In this document: one piece after another, positions 32,061-42,110 of the stretch | Layout: each line of letters starts with the position of its first letter | Numbering within the stretch: the stretch's first letter is position 1 | NCBI GenBank assembly: GCA_964036045.1 | Contig: OZ038402.1 | Location: 11,303,739-11,367,738, forward strand | Direction: 5' to 3' | DNA: 64,000 nucleotides | From: Eutreptiella sp. 'Long Island Sound 2002' | Lineage: Eukaryota > Euglenozoa > Euglenophyceae > Eutreptiales > Eutreptiaceae | Translations under genes and position numbers: made by a program | Notes under the pieces: generated by a model | What the model was told of the DNA's origin: nothing | Seen by the model: the letters and a program-made list of their open reading frames with translations, nothing else | The model's database searches: none

Positions 32061-32817
32061 TGTCTCTTACCATCAATCCAGCTCTGTCACTTGTTGGGGG
32101 GTGTTCCTGGGGTGGGGTTGAGCTGTGGGGGGGGAGGGGGTTTCAGGGGAGGCCTTAGGTTGAGAAACCCAGTGGGTACAGGTCTTGGTTAAAGTTAGTG
32201 CACATATCACACACGACATTCCGGTGGGGGGGGGCTTAGCTCCCCTCCCCCCTTTCCAATGCATCCCTAGTGGGGGGGTGCTCGTGCCAAGAGGGAGTAG
32301 GCCATCGTGCACGCTTTCGGTTGCGGTCAGTCTCTGTCATGGATGACCTCCGGGCAAAGCTGCGCAGCCGCCGGCCGCTGACTTCGCCACATTCGTGTTC
32401 TCGGAGTACGAGCTGCTGGACGTGTTCGGGCCCCTGCAGATGCTGAGCACGTGCAACAGCAAACTGGTCTCCCTGTGGCCCGCATTCCGCTTCGTCGTGG
32501 TGGGCGACGGGAGGCGGTCCTTCGGGCCGTTGGTGGTCGCGGACTTCGAGGCGGGGGACCCGGACATCCCCCCGGTAGACGTGCTGTTCATCCCGGGGGG
32601 CCTGGGGTGGAAGGAGGCGGTCCGCGACGAGGCAGCCATGCGGTGGCTCCGGACCGCGGCGCAGCAGGCCAGGCATGCACCCCCCGCCCGGACTTGCCAC
32701 TAGCGTCTGCCACGCCCAACCGCAACCAGGTGGGTCTGGGCCCTGCGTAGCTATTACAGGGGGGGGGGGGCGATAAAGGTCGTCTGGCACTGTTATATTT
32801 GGTAGGAAAAAGGGAAG

Positions 32818-32895
32818 TCCAGGGTCCAGGTGGAGATACAGTGGAGTGTCGCGGCTCCATCGCGTCGAGACCTGTCGTATTGTCGAGAATGCCAG
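32818..32895 (+). repeat. Intronic direct repeat, copy 1 of 2
   Basis: GGGTCCAGGTGGAGATACAG, TGGAGTG.CGCGGCTCC and GAGACCTGTCGTATTGT are repeated at about 34257-34330 in the same intron of paralogue B. The second copy ends only 115 bases before the acceptor. Confidence 0.8.
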
Positions 32896-33387
32896 AGCGA
32901 TGCCGGAGGGTGACGCCCATCATCGTTCTATGGCTGACGTTTAGCAGCGGTGCCCTCAAGGCAACATTCGGTGCAGGTCTGGTTTGTGCTGCAGAGCAGC
33001 AAGGCAAGGAACAGTGGGAGCGTCACGCTTGAGCACGGTTCAACTGGGGGAGTGTGGCATGCGGTCAGGATGATGCTGGTCATTTCAAAGCCTGCCGTGA
33101 TCCCCCCCCCCCCCAAGGCCTTTTGCCCAGAAGATGACACACTTAGCACAAACTAGGACACTCACAGGTACTGAGAGCCAGAGGAGTGCTCGTTTGCAGT
33201 CACCGTGGCTGGCAGGGCAGACAGTAAGTTATATGCAGGCATCTGTGGCGCCAACGCCCTGTAACATCTTTCTATTGCGACTTTGATGTTGGACGGTAGA
33301 TATGGATGCCAAGTGAACGGTGGATGCGTGGTACTTCGTCTAGAATGTTCATAGCATATCCTCTCGAACACCAGGACTGGGCGGCCT

Positions 33388-33783
33388 GAAAATTGCTCTG
33401 CGGGGGGGGGGGGGGTGACATGGACGCCCGCCGAAGGAGGGGGTGGGGGGGTTGGAGAAATGGGGTTCCGTGTCGGGCCCTTTGTTTTGTGTAAGAACGG
33501 ATGTTGGCGCCGAAGGCGCAGGAGCACAAATTTTGGCCCGAAAAAGTTTTTTCCTCCAATAATTCCCCCCCCCACATTTGAGTACTCAAAATGATCATCG
33601 CGACGTGGGTATCATTTTGAGCCATAGATGTTGGGTTGACCCCCCCCCCCCCCCCGGCATGGCAGGTCGGGCACCCCCGCCCTGAACCCCCCCTCCCGTC
33701 ACGGCGGCCAAGGAGGGTGGGGGGGGGGGGGGTTGGGAAAATGGGCCTCCGTGTCACCCCCCCCCCCCCGCAGAGCAATTTTC
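33388..33783. mobile_element. Inverted-repeat (MITE-like) element with G-run termini
   Basis: The ends are inverted copies: GAAAATTGCTCTGCG, then a run of about 13 G, then TGACA on the left (33388), and the mirror of this on the right (to 33783). Inner flanks are also partly mirrored (CCGCCGAAGGAGGG against the right side). The centre holds TCAAAATGATCATCGCGACG, a motif shared with 56783-56845, and the hairpin GGCGCCGAAGGCGC. It has no coding capacity and lies in the intron of paralogue B. Confidence 0.75.
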
Positions 33784-33948
33784 TTCCTGCCCTGATGCAG
33801 TGTGAATGATGATTGCGCCAGGGCCTGCCCACTTTGCAGCCGCTGTATGGTCTTACCTGTACATATGATAGTGGAGCACCCCAACCAAGAAGGGGACACG
33901 AGCAGATTGTGTGACACTGTTGCTCTTGGACGAAGGGCTGGCATTGTC

Positions 33949-33994
33949 TATGGCGGGGACATTCAGTCAGTCAGTACCGACCATTGATCCCCCA
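33949..33994 (+). repeat. Second copy of the 45-bp motif from 12586
   Basis: ATGGCGGGGACATTCAGTC then accgaccattgatccccc match 12586-12632. Here it lies inside an intron, which argues against a purely promoter role. Confidence 0.6.
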
Positions 33995-34332
33995 AGGCCT
34001 GCTCTGGCGGCACCACCCCAACCACTTCCTTCCAACTCCAACTGCAGATCCAACCGATTCGTTTTGCTCTGGTGGAGGTAAGATGGAGGACTCCTTCTCC
34101 GGTGTCTGTGTTGGCCCGGGTTGGACGAAGCAACGGCACGCCGTACGCGGGACCGACTCCCGCCGACCCCCCTCCCCCCCCCCGCAAGTTTTGACAGATA
34201 GCTAGGGGGGGGGGGGGGTCGCATCAGGACCAGTTGTAGCCGCCCCCCTTGGGGTCCAGGGTCCAGGTGGAGATACAGTGGAGTGACGCGGCTCCGTCGC
34301 ATTGAGACCTGTCGTATTGTTGAGAATGCTGG

Positions 34333-34405
34333 CGCTCCTCCTCCTCCTCCCTCCCTCCCTCCCTCCCTCCCTCCCTCCCTCCCTCCCTCCCTCCCTCCCT
34401 CCCTC
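34333..34405 (+). repeat. CCCT tetranucleotide microsatellite
   Basis: CTCCTC units followed by about 15 CCCT repeats form a pyrimidine tract 40 bases upstream of the paralogue B acceptor at 34444. It may act as an extended polypyrimidine tract. Confidence 0.9.
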
Positions 34406-34894
34406 AGCCTTCCAGTCCTTTGCCCCGCCTCACTGCTCCTGCAGGCTCATCGTCTCGGTATGCACAGGCGCCTGCTTCTTGGCCGAGCTGGGACTTCTCG
34501 GCGGCCTGAAGGCCACTACGAACAAGCGCAGCTTTCGCCTCATCAGCGAGCGGTGGCCGCAGGTGGACTGGCAGCGCAGCGCCCGCTGGGCGTCTTGCTC
34601 CCTGGAGGCGACCGGGGCCCTCGTGTACACGAGCAGCGGGGTGTCCGCGGGCACCGACATGGCCCTGGAGGTGGTCAAGGAGCTGTTTTCAGAGGCGACC
34701 GCGGCCCTCATCGCTGAGGGCACAGGTCCTGTCGGCGCACTGCTGCTGCTCAGTGTTGGCTGGCGGTGTTGCATGACGTGCCCCGGAGATTTTCTTGGTC
34801 ATCAGCCACATACCACGGCCACATGCGGGAGCACCCACACCGACACCTAGTTTCACGCTGACAGATGCAGCTCATCACCACCACCCAACACGGG

Positions 34895-36385
34895 CGCACA
34901 CACAGACACACACCCGGCGGTACTCACCCTGCTGATAGAGCTGTCACATGCCCTGAGAGCCCCCGTTGTGGGGGCGGGTTCGGACTACACCAAGTGTTTC
35001 GATCTGGTGCCGCAAGCCATATCCATCGCGATGCTGGATATCCAGGGGATGGAGGCCGGTGTGCTAAGGGCCTTCCGAGGAATATACCAACAACTGCAAC
35101 GAATGTTCAAAATCAATGGATGCCTGGGGGCATGGTGGAGAGCCACAAATGGCATCCTGCAGGGGTGTCCACCGAGCGTCTTAGTCATAAATGCACTAAC
35201 CACCACATGGAAGCGCGTCATTGACGATTTGCGCACACCCGTCACGATCAAGACGAAAGCGCTGCCGCCCAAACCGAAGGAGCCGCAGCTTCCAACGTGC
35301 TGGTGGACACGGCGAGGGGAAGGAGTGGAACAGAGATGGGTGTGGGTATTCTAAGACCCCTGCTTGGTGGGAGGTCCGTGGCACCTGCCACCAAATCCGG
35401 ACCAAGGGGGAGACGTCAACCCCCCGCCCAGGCCGATGCCCAGGGCTCCAGGCGAGCGCACCCCAGCGGCAGTAGTCTGGGCAAGGCTGGGCCTGGAGGA
35501 AATGCCGTCGCCAGCAAGCACAGAGACGTCCAGGGCGTCGCTGCGGTCCCCGGCACGTCGGGCGGAGGACCTAGATGAGGAAGACCAGATATCGCCGATA
35601 CGACCAAGGGTGCTCTTTGAGGACCAGAGCGATGAGGGCCAGCCCACAGGAATGGAGCCAAAAGAGGCAGAGGATGAGTGTGCGCCGGGAGTGGAGGTAC
35701 ACATATCGGCCGAGGGCTATGCAGATGACGCATATATGCTGGCCATATGCATTCTGTCCCTGGCCATGATGCTGGCCGCCACTAGCTAGTGGATCCGCCT
35801 GACACGACAAGAAATAAATGCGAAGAAGTCCATGGTCTTTGGAGTGGGCCGAGTCATGGGCGGCTCAGCACAGCCGCTGCGGGCAGAGCTGGACGGGGAA
35901 CAACTACCAGTCCAATGTGAGTTCCGGCAACTGGGCGTGGGAGTGTGCACGACGCCTAAACGAGGAACAGGGCCGCTAATGGAGAAGCGCATGGAGTCGG
36001 CCAAGAAAGCCCTGCGAAAGGCAAGAACGCTCCCGGTGGGATTCGAAGGACGGGCGCTCATCGTGGCGGTAATGATTTTAGCAGCAGGCCTGTACGGGGC
36101 AGAGTTGGCGGATGTGACTATGAGACATGCCATGAGTCTGAAGGCGGCAGTTTTGCATATGCTATGCGGGCCGACCAGGCCATGCAGGGCGAAGGAAATC
36201 GTGTTTGCACTACTGGTGCCGGGACACAGGGTGGCGCCAACGATGCTCATCCCATACAAGAGGGCCTGCTGGCTAGCAAACCTGGCGAGGACGAGAGGGT
36301 CGCCGCAGTCCATAGCACAAGCGGTGTGGGAGACGGACCCCGTTCCCAAGAAAACAGGCCTCGGGTTTGCGCGCCCGTGCTTCAG
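34895..36385 (+). pseudogene. Reverse transcriptase of element 2
   Basis: RT motifs appear in order: VLTLLIELSHALRAPVVGAG, motif A SDYTKCFDLVPQ, motif B WRATNGILQGCPPSVLVINA (near 35147) and the catalytic EGYADDAYMLA (near 35718), followed by the thumb (QEINAKKSMVFGVGR, EFRQLGVGVCT). The frame before motif C differs from that of motif B, so at least one frameshift separates them. About 400 more bases lie between motifs B and C than in element 3. They encode a Pro-rich and acidic insert. A TAG at 35787 interrupts the thumb. Confidence 0.75.
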
Positions 36386-36389
36386 TTCT

Positions 36390-37742
36390 CAGGGGTGGGG
36401 ATGCCATCGCCAGCCGTGTCAGGTCCTGGACCTCCGCCTGGGCCCCGTCGTCCACATGGAAAGATTCCTTTGGTTTCCCCGCAGGTCGGGCGTAAAAATC
36501 CGCCGCAAAATGGCCCGCCTTTGCTCCTCCTTTCGCCGGGCACCGTGGCCTGTCCCCCGCATGAGGTCGTGGCTGCTCCGCGCTGCGGGCTTGCTTTTTG
36601 TCCCGTGGCTTGCCTTTGTTGCTGACGTTGCGCCCACCGGTCTTCCCCGTACTTCCGCAGTCGCTGGAGATGCTTCCATACGTCCAGCGGCTTCGTGAGG
36701 AGGGGGCGCCCCTCCAGGCCCATAATCGCTCCTGCCCCCATGGGTATCAGCGACTTGCAGCACCACTGGCAAGAGGTCCGGACTCCACTGCCACTCTGTG
36801 GGCAGGGGCCCGAGCACCGGTACCGGCGTTGCCCGCCGTTTCGTCTGCGGCAGCTGTATTTGGTGCCATGGATACGTGTTCCTAGGCTCCTTCCGGAAAT
36901 GCGTCGGAAACATGAGGCCCGACTCGTCCTCCCTCTGCTTGCGCGCCTTCAGCACGCGGAGAAACATTTCATGCAGTCTGCAGATAAAGAGCTCCCAGGG
37001 GTGTGTGTCTTGCTCCGCCCATGTCACGCCGGCTTCCACGAGCTGGACCTCTTCTCGGAGTTGGTCGTCCACATCCTCCAGCGGGCGTTGGCATCTGTGC
37101 CTCGACACCCTGCCCAGCTCCAGGCACCGCTTGCGCCAGCGCGCGTCCTCTCCCATACCGCTCACCCGCACCGTCTTCTCCGGGAGTATTCCGCACAGCT
37201 TCAGGCAGGCTGGCCACTCACTGAGCGACCCGATGCGCAGTGCCTTGGCCAGGAGCATGATCTCGGTGATTCCCGACTCTCTTGCCGCCGTCCATGCTTG
37301 GCACCTCCAAAGGAGGTGTTCTTCGTCCTCTGGGACCCGCTTGTCGCAGTACGGGCATGTTCTTGTGGGTCAGAGCCCCCGCTCGTGCGCCCGCACCGCC
37401 GTCCACAGGGCTCCCGCCAGGGCCCCCCTTAGCAGCGCCTTGTCCAGCTCCGTGTCACAGTGGGACAGGTATGCTAGCGTCAGGCCCCTGATTATTTCCC
37501 CTCCCATGCCTGCAAAAAGTCTGGGCCTTTTGGCTTCCACCCGCAGCAGCTCTCGCTTTCGCAGCTCCTCTCGGAGAATGTGCTCCACCTTTCTTTCGTG
37601 TCCAGTGCCATATTGACCGGCTTCCCGGCCCCCGGGTCGGTCCACTGCCACCATCCTTGTACTGGCAGCCACCCAAGCTTGCGGAGCTCTTCCATGGCCC
37701 TCCCCATCGGCCACACAAACGGCGCACCAAAACCTGGATGTG
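36390..37742 (-). pseudogene. Inverted segment of element 2: RT end, zinc finger, linker
   Basis: On the minus strand the order is LGWLPVQGWWQWTDPGAG, AKRPRLFAGMGG, ALLRGALAGALWTAVRAHER, the finger TCPYCDKRVPEDEEHLLWRC, WPACLKLCGILPE and LHEMFLRVLKARKQRED. Element 3 has the same blocks (VSVQGWWSWK, QRRPRLFAGVHY, STCPFCGNAPEDEEHILWHC, LHTMFVAVLQARKVRD). One frameshift lies near 37.61 kb and a TGA precedes the finger. Confidence 0.75.
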
Positions 37743-38157
37743 CGAGACACACAGACACCCCCCCCTGCAGGGCATGCGCGACCACACACGGGGGGGTCAG
37801 GCACTGCTGCTCTCGGGGACATCAGGGGCACCCACGAGTGCCCACGGAGTGCCCAGTGGCCGCAAGCCGTACCCCAGCAGGCGTACTGGGGGCCGACGAA
37901 TCAGTCAACGGACCCCGATGGGCAAGGGAGGGGTAGAGCGGCACACCCCCGCCCCCAAACGGCGTGTGCTGCGCTCGCCGATGAGTGGGGGCCCACCCCG
38001 GGGGGTGCAGAGGGCCCCAGGCGAGGCAGTTCGAGGCCAGCGGGGGGACAAAAGACAGCGGGGACACGAACCCCCCCTCCCCGAGAGTGACACGCCTGAG
38101 AGGGCGACCCGTGGAGAGGCATGGGCGAGCGAGCACAGAAGCATCGTAAGACCTCAA
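37742..38157 (+). pseudogene. C-terminal Cys/His region of element 2
   Basis: The frame reads PPCRACATTHGGVRHCCSRGH, matching PPCPRCTLKQRGVRHCCDRGH of element 3, then a Pro/Arg/Gly-rich tail. It may bind zinc and nucleic acid. It resumes the plus-strand order immediately after the inverted part. Confidence 0.6.
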
Positions 38158-38307
38158 GGCCAGAGGCTCTGGCCTAGGTGAGGGTGGCGTACACGGAGGG
38201 CGCCAGTGCAGACACCACGAATGTCATTCTCTAAAGCACAGGGGCCCGCCTCTCTGACCCACCTGCAGACCCATACAGGCCATCCTCTATAATATGGCAC
38301 CACCCGC

Positions 38308-38336
38308 CCAGACACACACACACACACACACACACA
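38308..38336 (+). repeat. CA microsatellite at the start of the RNase H fragment
   Basis: About 13 CA units. The RNase H-like reading frame begins directly after this tract, as element 3 begins directly after another CA tract at 39259. Confidence 0.9.
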
Positions 38337-38877
38337 ATACACACCACGGACAAACAATGGGGCGGAGGTATCAGCAGTCAGGGCAAGCATCCGCGCTGTG
38401 CGCAACACCCAAGAGCCGTGCCTGTACAGTGACTCTAAGTGGTGTGTAGACATTTTTAACAATTTACAGTTATATAAGCGCCGTGGTTGGATCGCGAAGG
38501 GTAAAGAGCCAGTTAGGCACCATGATATATGGGAGGATATATACCAGTTATTGCAGACCAGAGCGGCGACAGAGTCCGTCACCCATGTGTATGGGCACAA
38601 TAAACTGATGTATAACGAAGCGGCGGACGCCCCGGCCAGGGTTGGGGCTGGAAAGTCCACGGTACGCAGAGCGGTACGGCCCATGGGGCCAACGGACGAA
38701 GGGCCGAGGGCAAGGAGACAAAAGCGCATAAGGACAAGGGGAGTAAAGAGGCACGCAGCGATACAGGTCTCAGACGGTGACTCGGGCAGTGACAGGCCTA
38801 CAGAAATTCGCCATAGGCGGCGGGGGGTGCAAAATGCGCCCCTGGATATTCCATCCCGACATCCCGAGCCAGATTAG
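38337..38877 (+). pseudogene. RNase H fragment of a retroelement
   Basis: The frame is open from the CA tract to a TAG at 38875. It reads RTNNGAEVSAVRASIRAV, with the catalytic Glu, then CLYSDSKWCVDIF, with the catalytic Asp. It continues GKEPVRHHDIWEDIYQLLQT, VTHVYGHNKLMYNEAADAPA and a basic tail. The first strand with the DGS-type Asp is absent, so the domain is cut at its N-terminus and cannot be active alone. It could be part of element 2, element 3 or another family. Confidence 0.75.
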
Positions 38878-38879
38878 AG

Positions 38880-39290
38880 ACATGCAGACCGCCGAGACAT
38901 ACTGTACGTAAGTGACCTACGAACCAGCCCCCTTTTGCACTACAAGTGTGTATAAAGAGCATCAGAGAACTGCCACAGGCACGAACAGAGCATGGAATGA
39001 ATCACCCCCAACACGGAGCAATTGGCAATTGGCACACACACATGCCTGGACAAGCAAGCAAAGAACTGCCGCAGGTGAGGCCTGAATGTTAAAAAAAAAC
39101 ACGCTTGTGGCAGGGCAATTGGCAACTGGCAATGAAATCCAATTGGCATTTGGCACGCACACACACACACACACAAACATTGCTGCAGTGCGAGCAATGC
39201 TGTAGAGTGGTGATGTATGTTAGCGAACGCTATGGAGTTTGTTGAAAAGATTGGGCGTCACACACACACACACACACACTCACACGCTGT
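38880..39290. repeat. CA-tract repeat block before element 3
   Basis: The block includes CA runs at 39157-39178 and 39259-39283. The stretch ACATTGCTGCAGTGCGA... through TTGTTGAAAAGATTGGGCGT and CACACA is repeated after element 3 at 42445-42535. Earlier bases (GGCAATTGGCA-type repeats, 39010-39150) are low-complexity. No gene is seen. Confidence 0.75.
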
Positions 39291-40709
39291 TTTAAAATCA
39301 TGGGATGTTGCGCCAGTTTTTTCGCTGCCACAAACGGCATACTTCAAGGTTGTCCATTGAGTGTTATCCTCATAAACCTCATGACGAGTGTTTGGAAACG
39401 TGTGTTAGATGCCCAGCAGCAAGGCATCACGGTTTCAGTGCAGAGACTCCCCCCCAGCGATCAGCCAGTGCAGGTGATGCATTACGTACTGACGGCACTA
39501 GGGTATGCAGATGACACGTATGGTTTTGCAGCGGGGTCCAACACACTCACGCCGCTGTTGGACTGCACGTCCACCTGGTTGCAGGACACAGGTCAAGGGG
39601 TAAATGCGAAGAAATCAGTCGGCTTCTCGTCTGACAAGCAACATCCAGTGCAGGCTGCGTTGCAAGGAGTCCCCTTCCCCATCTCCACGGAGTTTAAATC
39701 TTTGGGAGCGGGCGTCCGCACCACTGACGCCACTTGCTCGGGCCCGTTAATCCTCAAACGCGTCGCCAGGGCATGCAGTTTACTCGGCAGGGTACACGGG
39801 GCACAAGGGAACTTTGAACGGCGGTGCGATGTCATTTCGACAATGATCACCGCCACAAGCTTGCATGCAGCGGAGATAGTACCCCTGCGACCTAGGGATT
39901 TGCTGCCATTTGAATCAAAGGTCATGAGGACAATCTGGGGGCCATCACGGCCCGGCAGGGCCAAGGAAGTTTTCTTCACCTTGCTCTGCAAGGGACACAG
40001 AATTGCACCAACTCTGGTGCTCAAATACCACCGCATATTATGGCTGGCACATCTATGCCGCACCAGAGGTGCAAACCAGATCACCGGCCAGGCGATTTGG
40101 GAAACAGATCAGTGCCACAAGGGGTCAGGGCCTTTCGGCCGTGCAATTCACACCGCACACGAATGTGGGTGGGTGTCAGTGCAGGGGTGGTGGAGTTGGA
40201 AGATACCAGGGAAAAGCGACCCCCTGCTACTCTACGGGGACAAAAACACGGTGAAGCACGAAGTGCGTGAACAGCTGCGTTCCCAAATGCTGGATGCGTT
40301 AGTGCAGCGGCGGCCCCGACTTTTTGCTGGGGTCCATTACGCCACGTGCAGGCAGCTGGTACAACCCAGTGTAGCTGCTTTTGACACGGAACTACAGCGG
40401 TCCATCCTCCGGGGCATCCTCTCTGGAGCCACTTGGACGGTACTCAGGGCATACCAGAGGGGTATGCGCGTGGCCTCGACATGCCCTTTTTGTGGCAATG
40501 CACCAGAGGACGAGGAACACATATTGTGGCACTGCACTGCTTGGCACACTGCACGCACCGCTCACATGCCTGACGTCCTCGATGCGGCCGCACACATACC
40601 GAGCCCCCCCCCCCCCCAGATCAATGGCCTCCATGCCTCAGATGTTGTGGGCTGGCACCTGAAATCCCAGATGACTGCATCAAATCAGGGAGGGCCTACA
40701 CCTTCTTGA
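39291..40709 (+). pseudogene. LINE-like element 3: RT C-terminal half and zinc finger
   Basis: Homology to element 2 begins abruptly at FKI (39292), directly after a CA tract, so the RT is truncated before motif B. It reads AATNGILQGCPLSVILINLM, the catalytic LGYADDTYGFA, the thumb GQGVNAKKSVGFSSD, then LWLAHLCRTRGANQITGQAI, RRPRLFAGVHY and the finger STCPFCGNAPEDEEHILWHC. The frame is open for 469 codons, but near a 14-C run at about 40605 it leaves the frame of element 2. The neighbouring frame reads PPCLRCCGLAPEIPDDC, matching WPACLKLCGILPE. A homopolymer indel explains this. Confidence 0.85.
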
Positions 40710-41926
40710 ACACTTTGCATACCATGTTCGTAGCTGTCTTGCAAGCTCGGAAAGTGCGCGACGCGCAGGCCCCAGCCGTTTTTCCAGGAACCGTCCGGTC
40801 ACAACAGTTACAACAGTACCCATACCAACAGTTGGTAGGGCCACTACCATATAGTGGGGAGAAAGACACACTACTGCTCCGCACCCCCAAACAGCATGAG
40901 TGGCCGTGGGAAATGCCTTTCCTTGCCGATCTTCTGCGATGGTTGAGGGCTCTGACCTGGACACAAGAACCGGGCTCAGTGACCTTCTTAGAGTTGGCTC
41001 TGGACTTTGAAGAATTTGCCGAGCGTACCCTGCCACATGCACCACAAGCCAAATTCAAGGGAACGACACTTTCACTGCAGGAAAGGGGCAGGGTGCTGAG
41101 ACTGGCCATGAACAGTGTGCAGCGACTTGTCACCAAAGGCCAACTGCACCCAGCACGCATCGTCACGCGATGCAGTTCGTTGGTCCCTCTGGGAGGACCA
41201 GCGCTATGTGGACTGAATTGCCGCCCTTATTTCGCAGGCAGGAATGCAATGCTTTTCCACATCCAAAAGTTGGCAGATTACTGCGAACAATTATGGTCCT
41301 CCAAAGTGGGTGCGCACAGAGTGCATGCGCCACGGCCGTACGCATATCGCCCGCGCAGGTCAGCCGCAGAAGTGGAATCACACAGGCTGCACCGGGCTCT
41401 CCATGGCAATCTGCAGACAGGACTGGCACCTCCATCAGAGCAGATAATGCCAGCCAAGGGGGGGGGATCGAACTCGTCTTTTGGGGCCGATTTCTTCCCA
41501 GTCATTGGGGATGGGTGCTTGCCACAACGCCCCTACACAGGCACGCGCAGACACGTGTCAACACACACCACGCCACACTTGGCGCCGAGGGTCGACCATT
41601 CCAAATGCGTGGCACACACAGCGCTGGCGTGTATGACCTGCAAGAGACTGCGCAAATCGGCAGAAGAGTGCTGCAAACTCGGGCATCACGCAGCAAGCCA
41701 CGTGGCTCGTAGGCCACAGTTGCAACTATGCCCCTTGCATAACTTACCCCCCTGCCCGAGATGTACCCTCAAGCAGAGAGGGGTGCGCCATTGTTGTGAC
41801 CGGGGGCACCACAAGGTATGCACCCCGGTCCCGGCACACAGGAAACGTACTCTCCCTATGCAATCTCTGTTGCCCCACAAAAAACCTTCCTGCAAAGGCC
41901 AGCACGGCACTCATCAGGTCTGCTGA
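40706..41926 (+). pseudogene. C-terminal region of LINE-like element 3
   Basis: The frame continues the element after the C-run shift: NTLHTMFVAVLQARKVRDAQ, HEWPWEMPFLADLLRWLRAL, an Arg-rich middle and a tail LCPLHNLPPCPRCTLKQRGV then RHCCDRGHHKVC. The Cys/His tail is conserved with element 2, suggesting a functional zinc-binding domain specific to this family. Ends in TGA. A related frame runs on to about 42104. Confidence 0.7.
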
Positions 41927-42110
41927 GGTCCCCACACCAACCGCCCACGCCACCGGCGCCCAAGCGCAGAAGGCCGAAAACACCACAGCCCACATCCCCC
42001 CAGCACCTGTTCCACAGGGACTGGAAGGTGACGAAGCCGAGGATGCAGTAGCCCGACCACTCTTTTTGTCGAGGCATGGGAGAGCCAGTACTTCGGTCAC
42101 ATAACCAACC

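Larger units (their letters stand above)
31571..32222 (+). repeat. Direct repeats (31571-31640 and 32155-32222) around tRNA-like pieces
   Basis: CCTTAGGTTGARAAACCCAG, TGGGTACAGGTC and GGTTAAAGTTAGTGCACA occur at both ends, 585 bases apart. The interior holds two tRNA-derived fragments in opposite orientation. The ends could be short terminal repeats or a tandem duplication. Confidence 0.7.
32339..34725 (+). pseudogene. DJ-1/PfpI-family paralogue B, damaged
   Basis: Two exons match the intact paralogue at 43.4-49.3 kb. The first (to 32672) encodes TFVFSEYELLDVFGPLQML and VDVLFIPGGLGWKEAV. The second (34445-34725) encodes LIVSVCTGACFLAELGLLGG with the nucleophile Cys and VYTSSGVSAGTDMALEVV. 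Joined at 32672/34445 they read WLRTAAQQAR-LIVSVCTG, which fits the family spacing. This uses a GC donor and an AG acceptor, phase 2. The likely start ATG (32339) is one frame off the conserved region, implying a frameshift before 32395. The C-terminal exon expected after 34725 is missing, and LINE-like element 2 begins about 130 bases later. Members of this family include isonitrile hydratases and chaperone-like proteins; the substrate here is unknown. Confidence 0.75.
34860..38160. mobile_element. LINE-like element 2 with internal inversion
   Basis: The element has three parts. RT is on the plus strand (about 34900-36385). The zinc finger and downstream region are on the minus strand (about 37742 back to 36400). 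The Cys/His end is again on the plus strand (37742-38157). Each part matches element 3 (39.3-42.1 kb), where all lie on one strand in the order RT, finger, tail, so a segment of about 1.35 kb has been inverted here. The copy has frameshifts and stops and is 5'-truncated. Confidence 0.8.

Noticed and set aside
36419-37258. Independent minus-strand gene between two plus-strand fragments
   Set aside because: It matches the middle of element 3 and is better explained as an inverted part of element 2.
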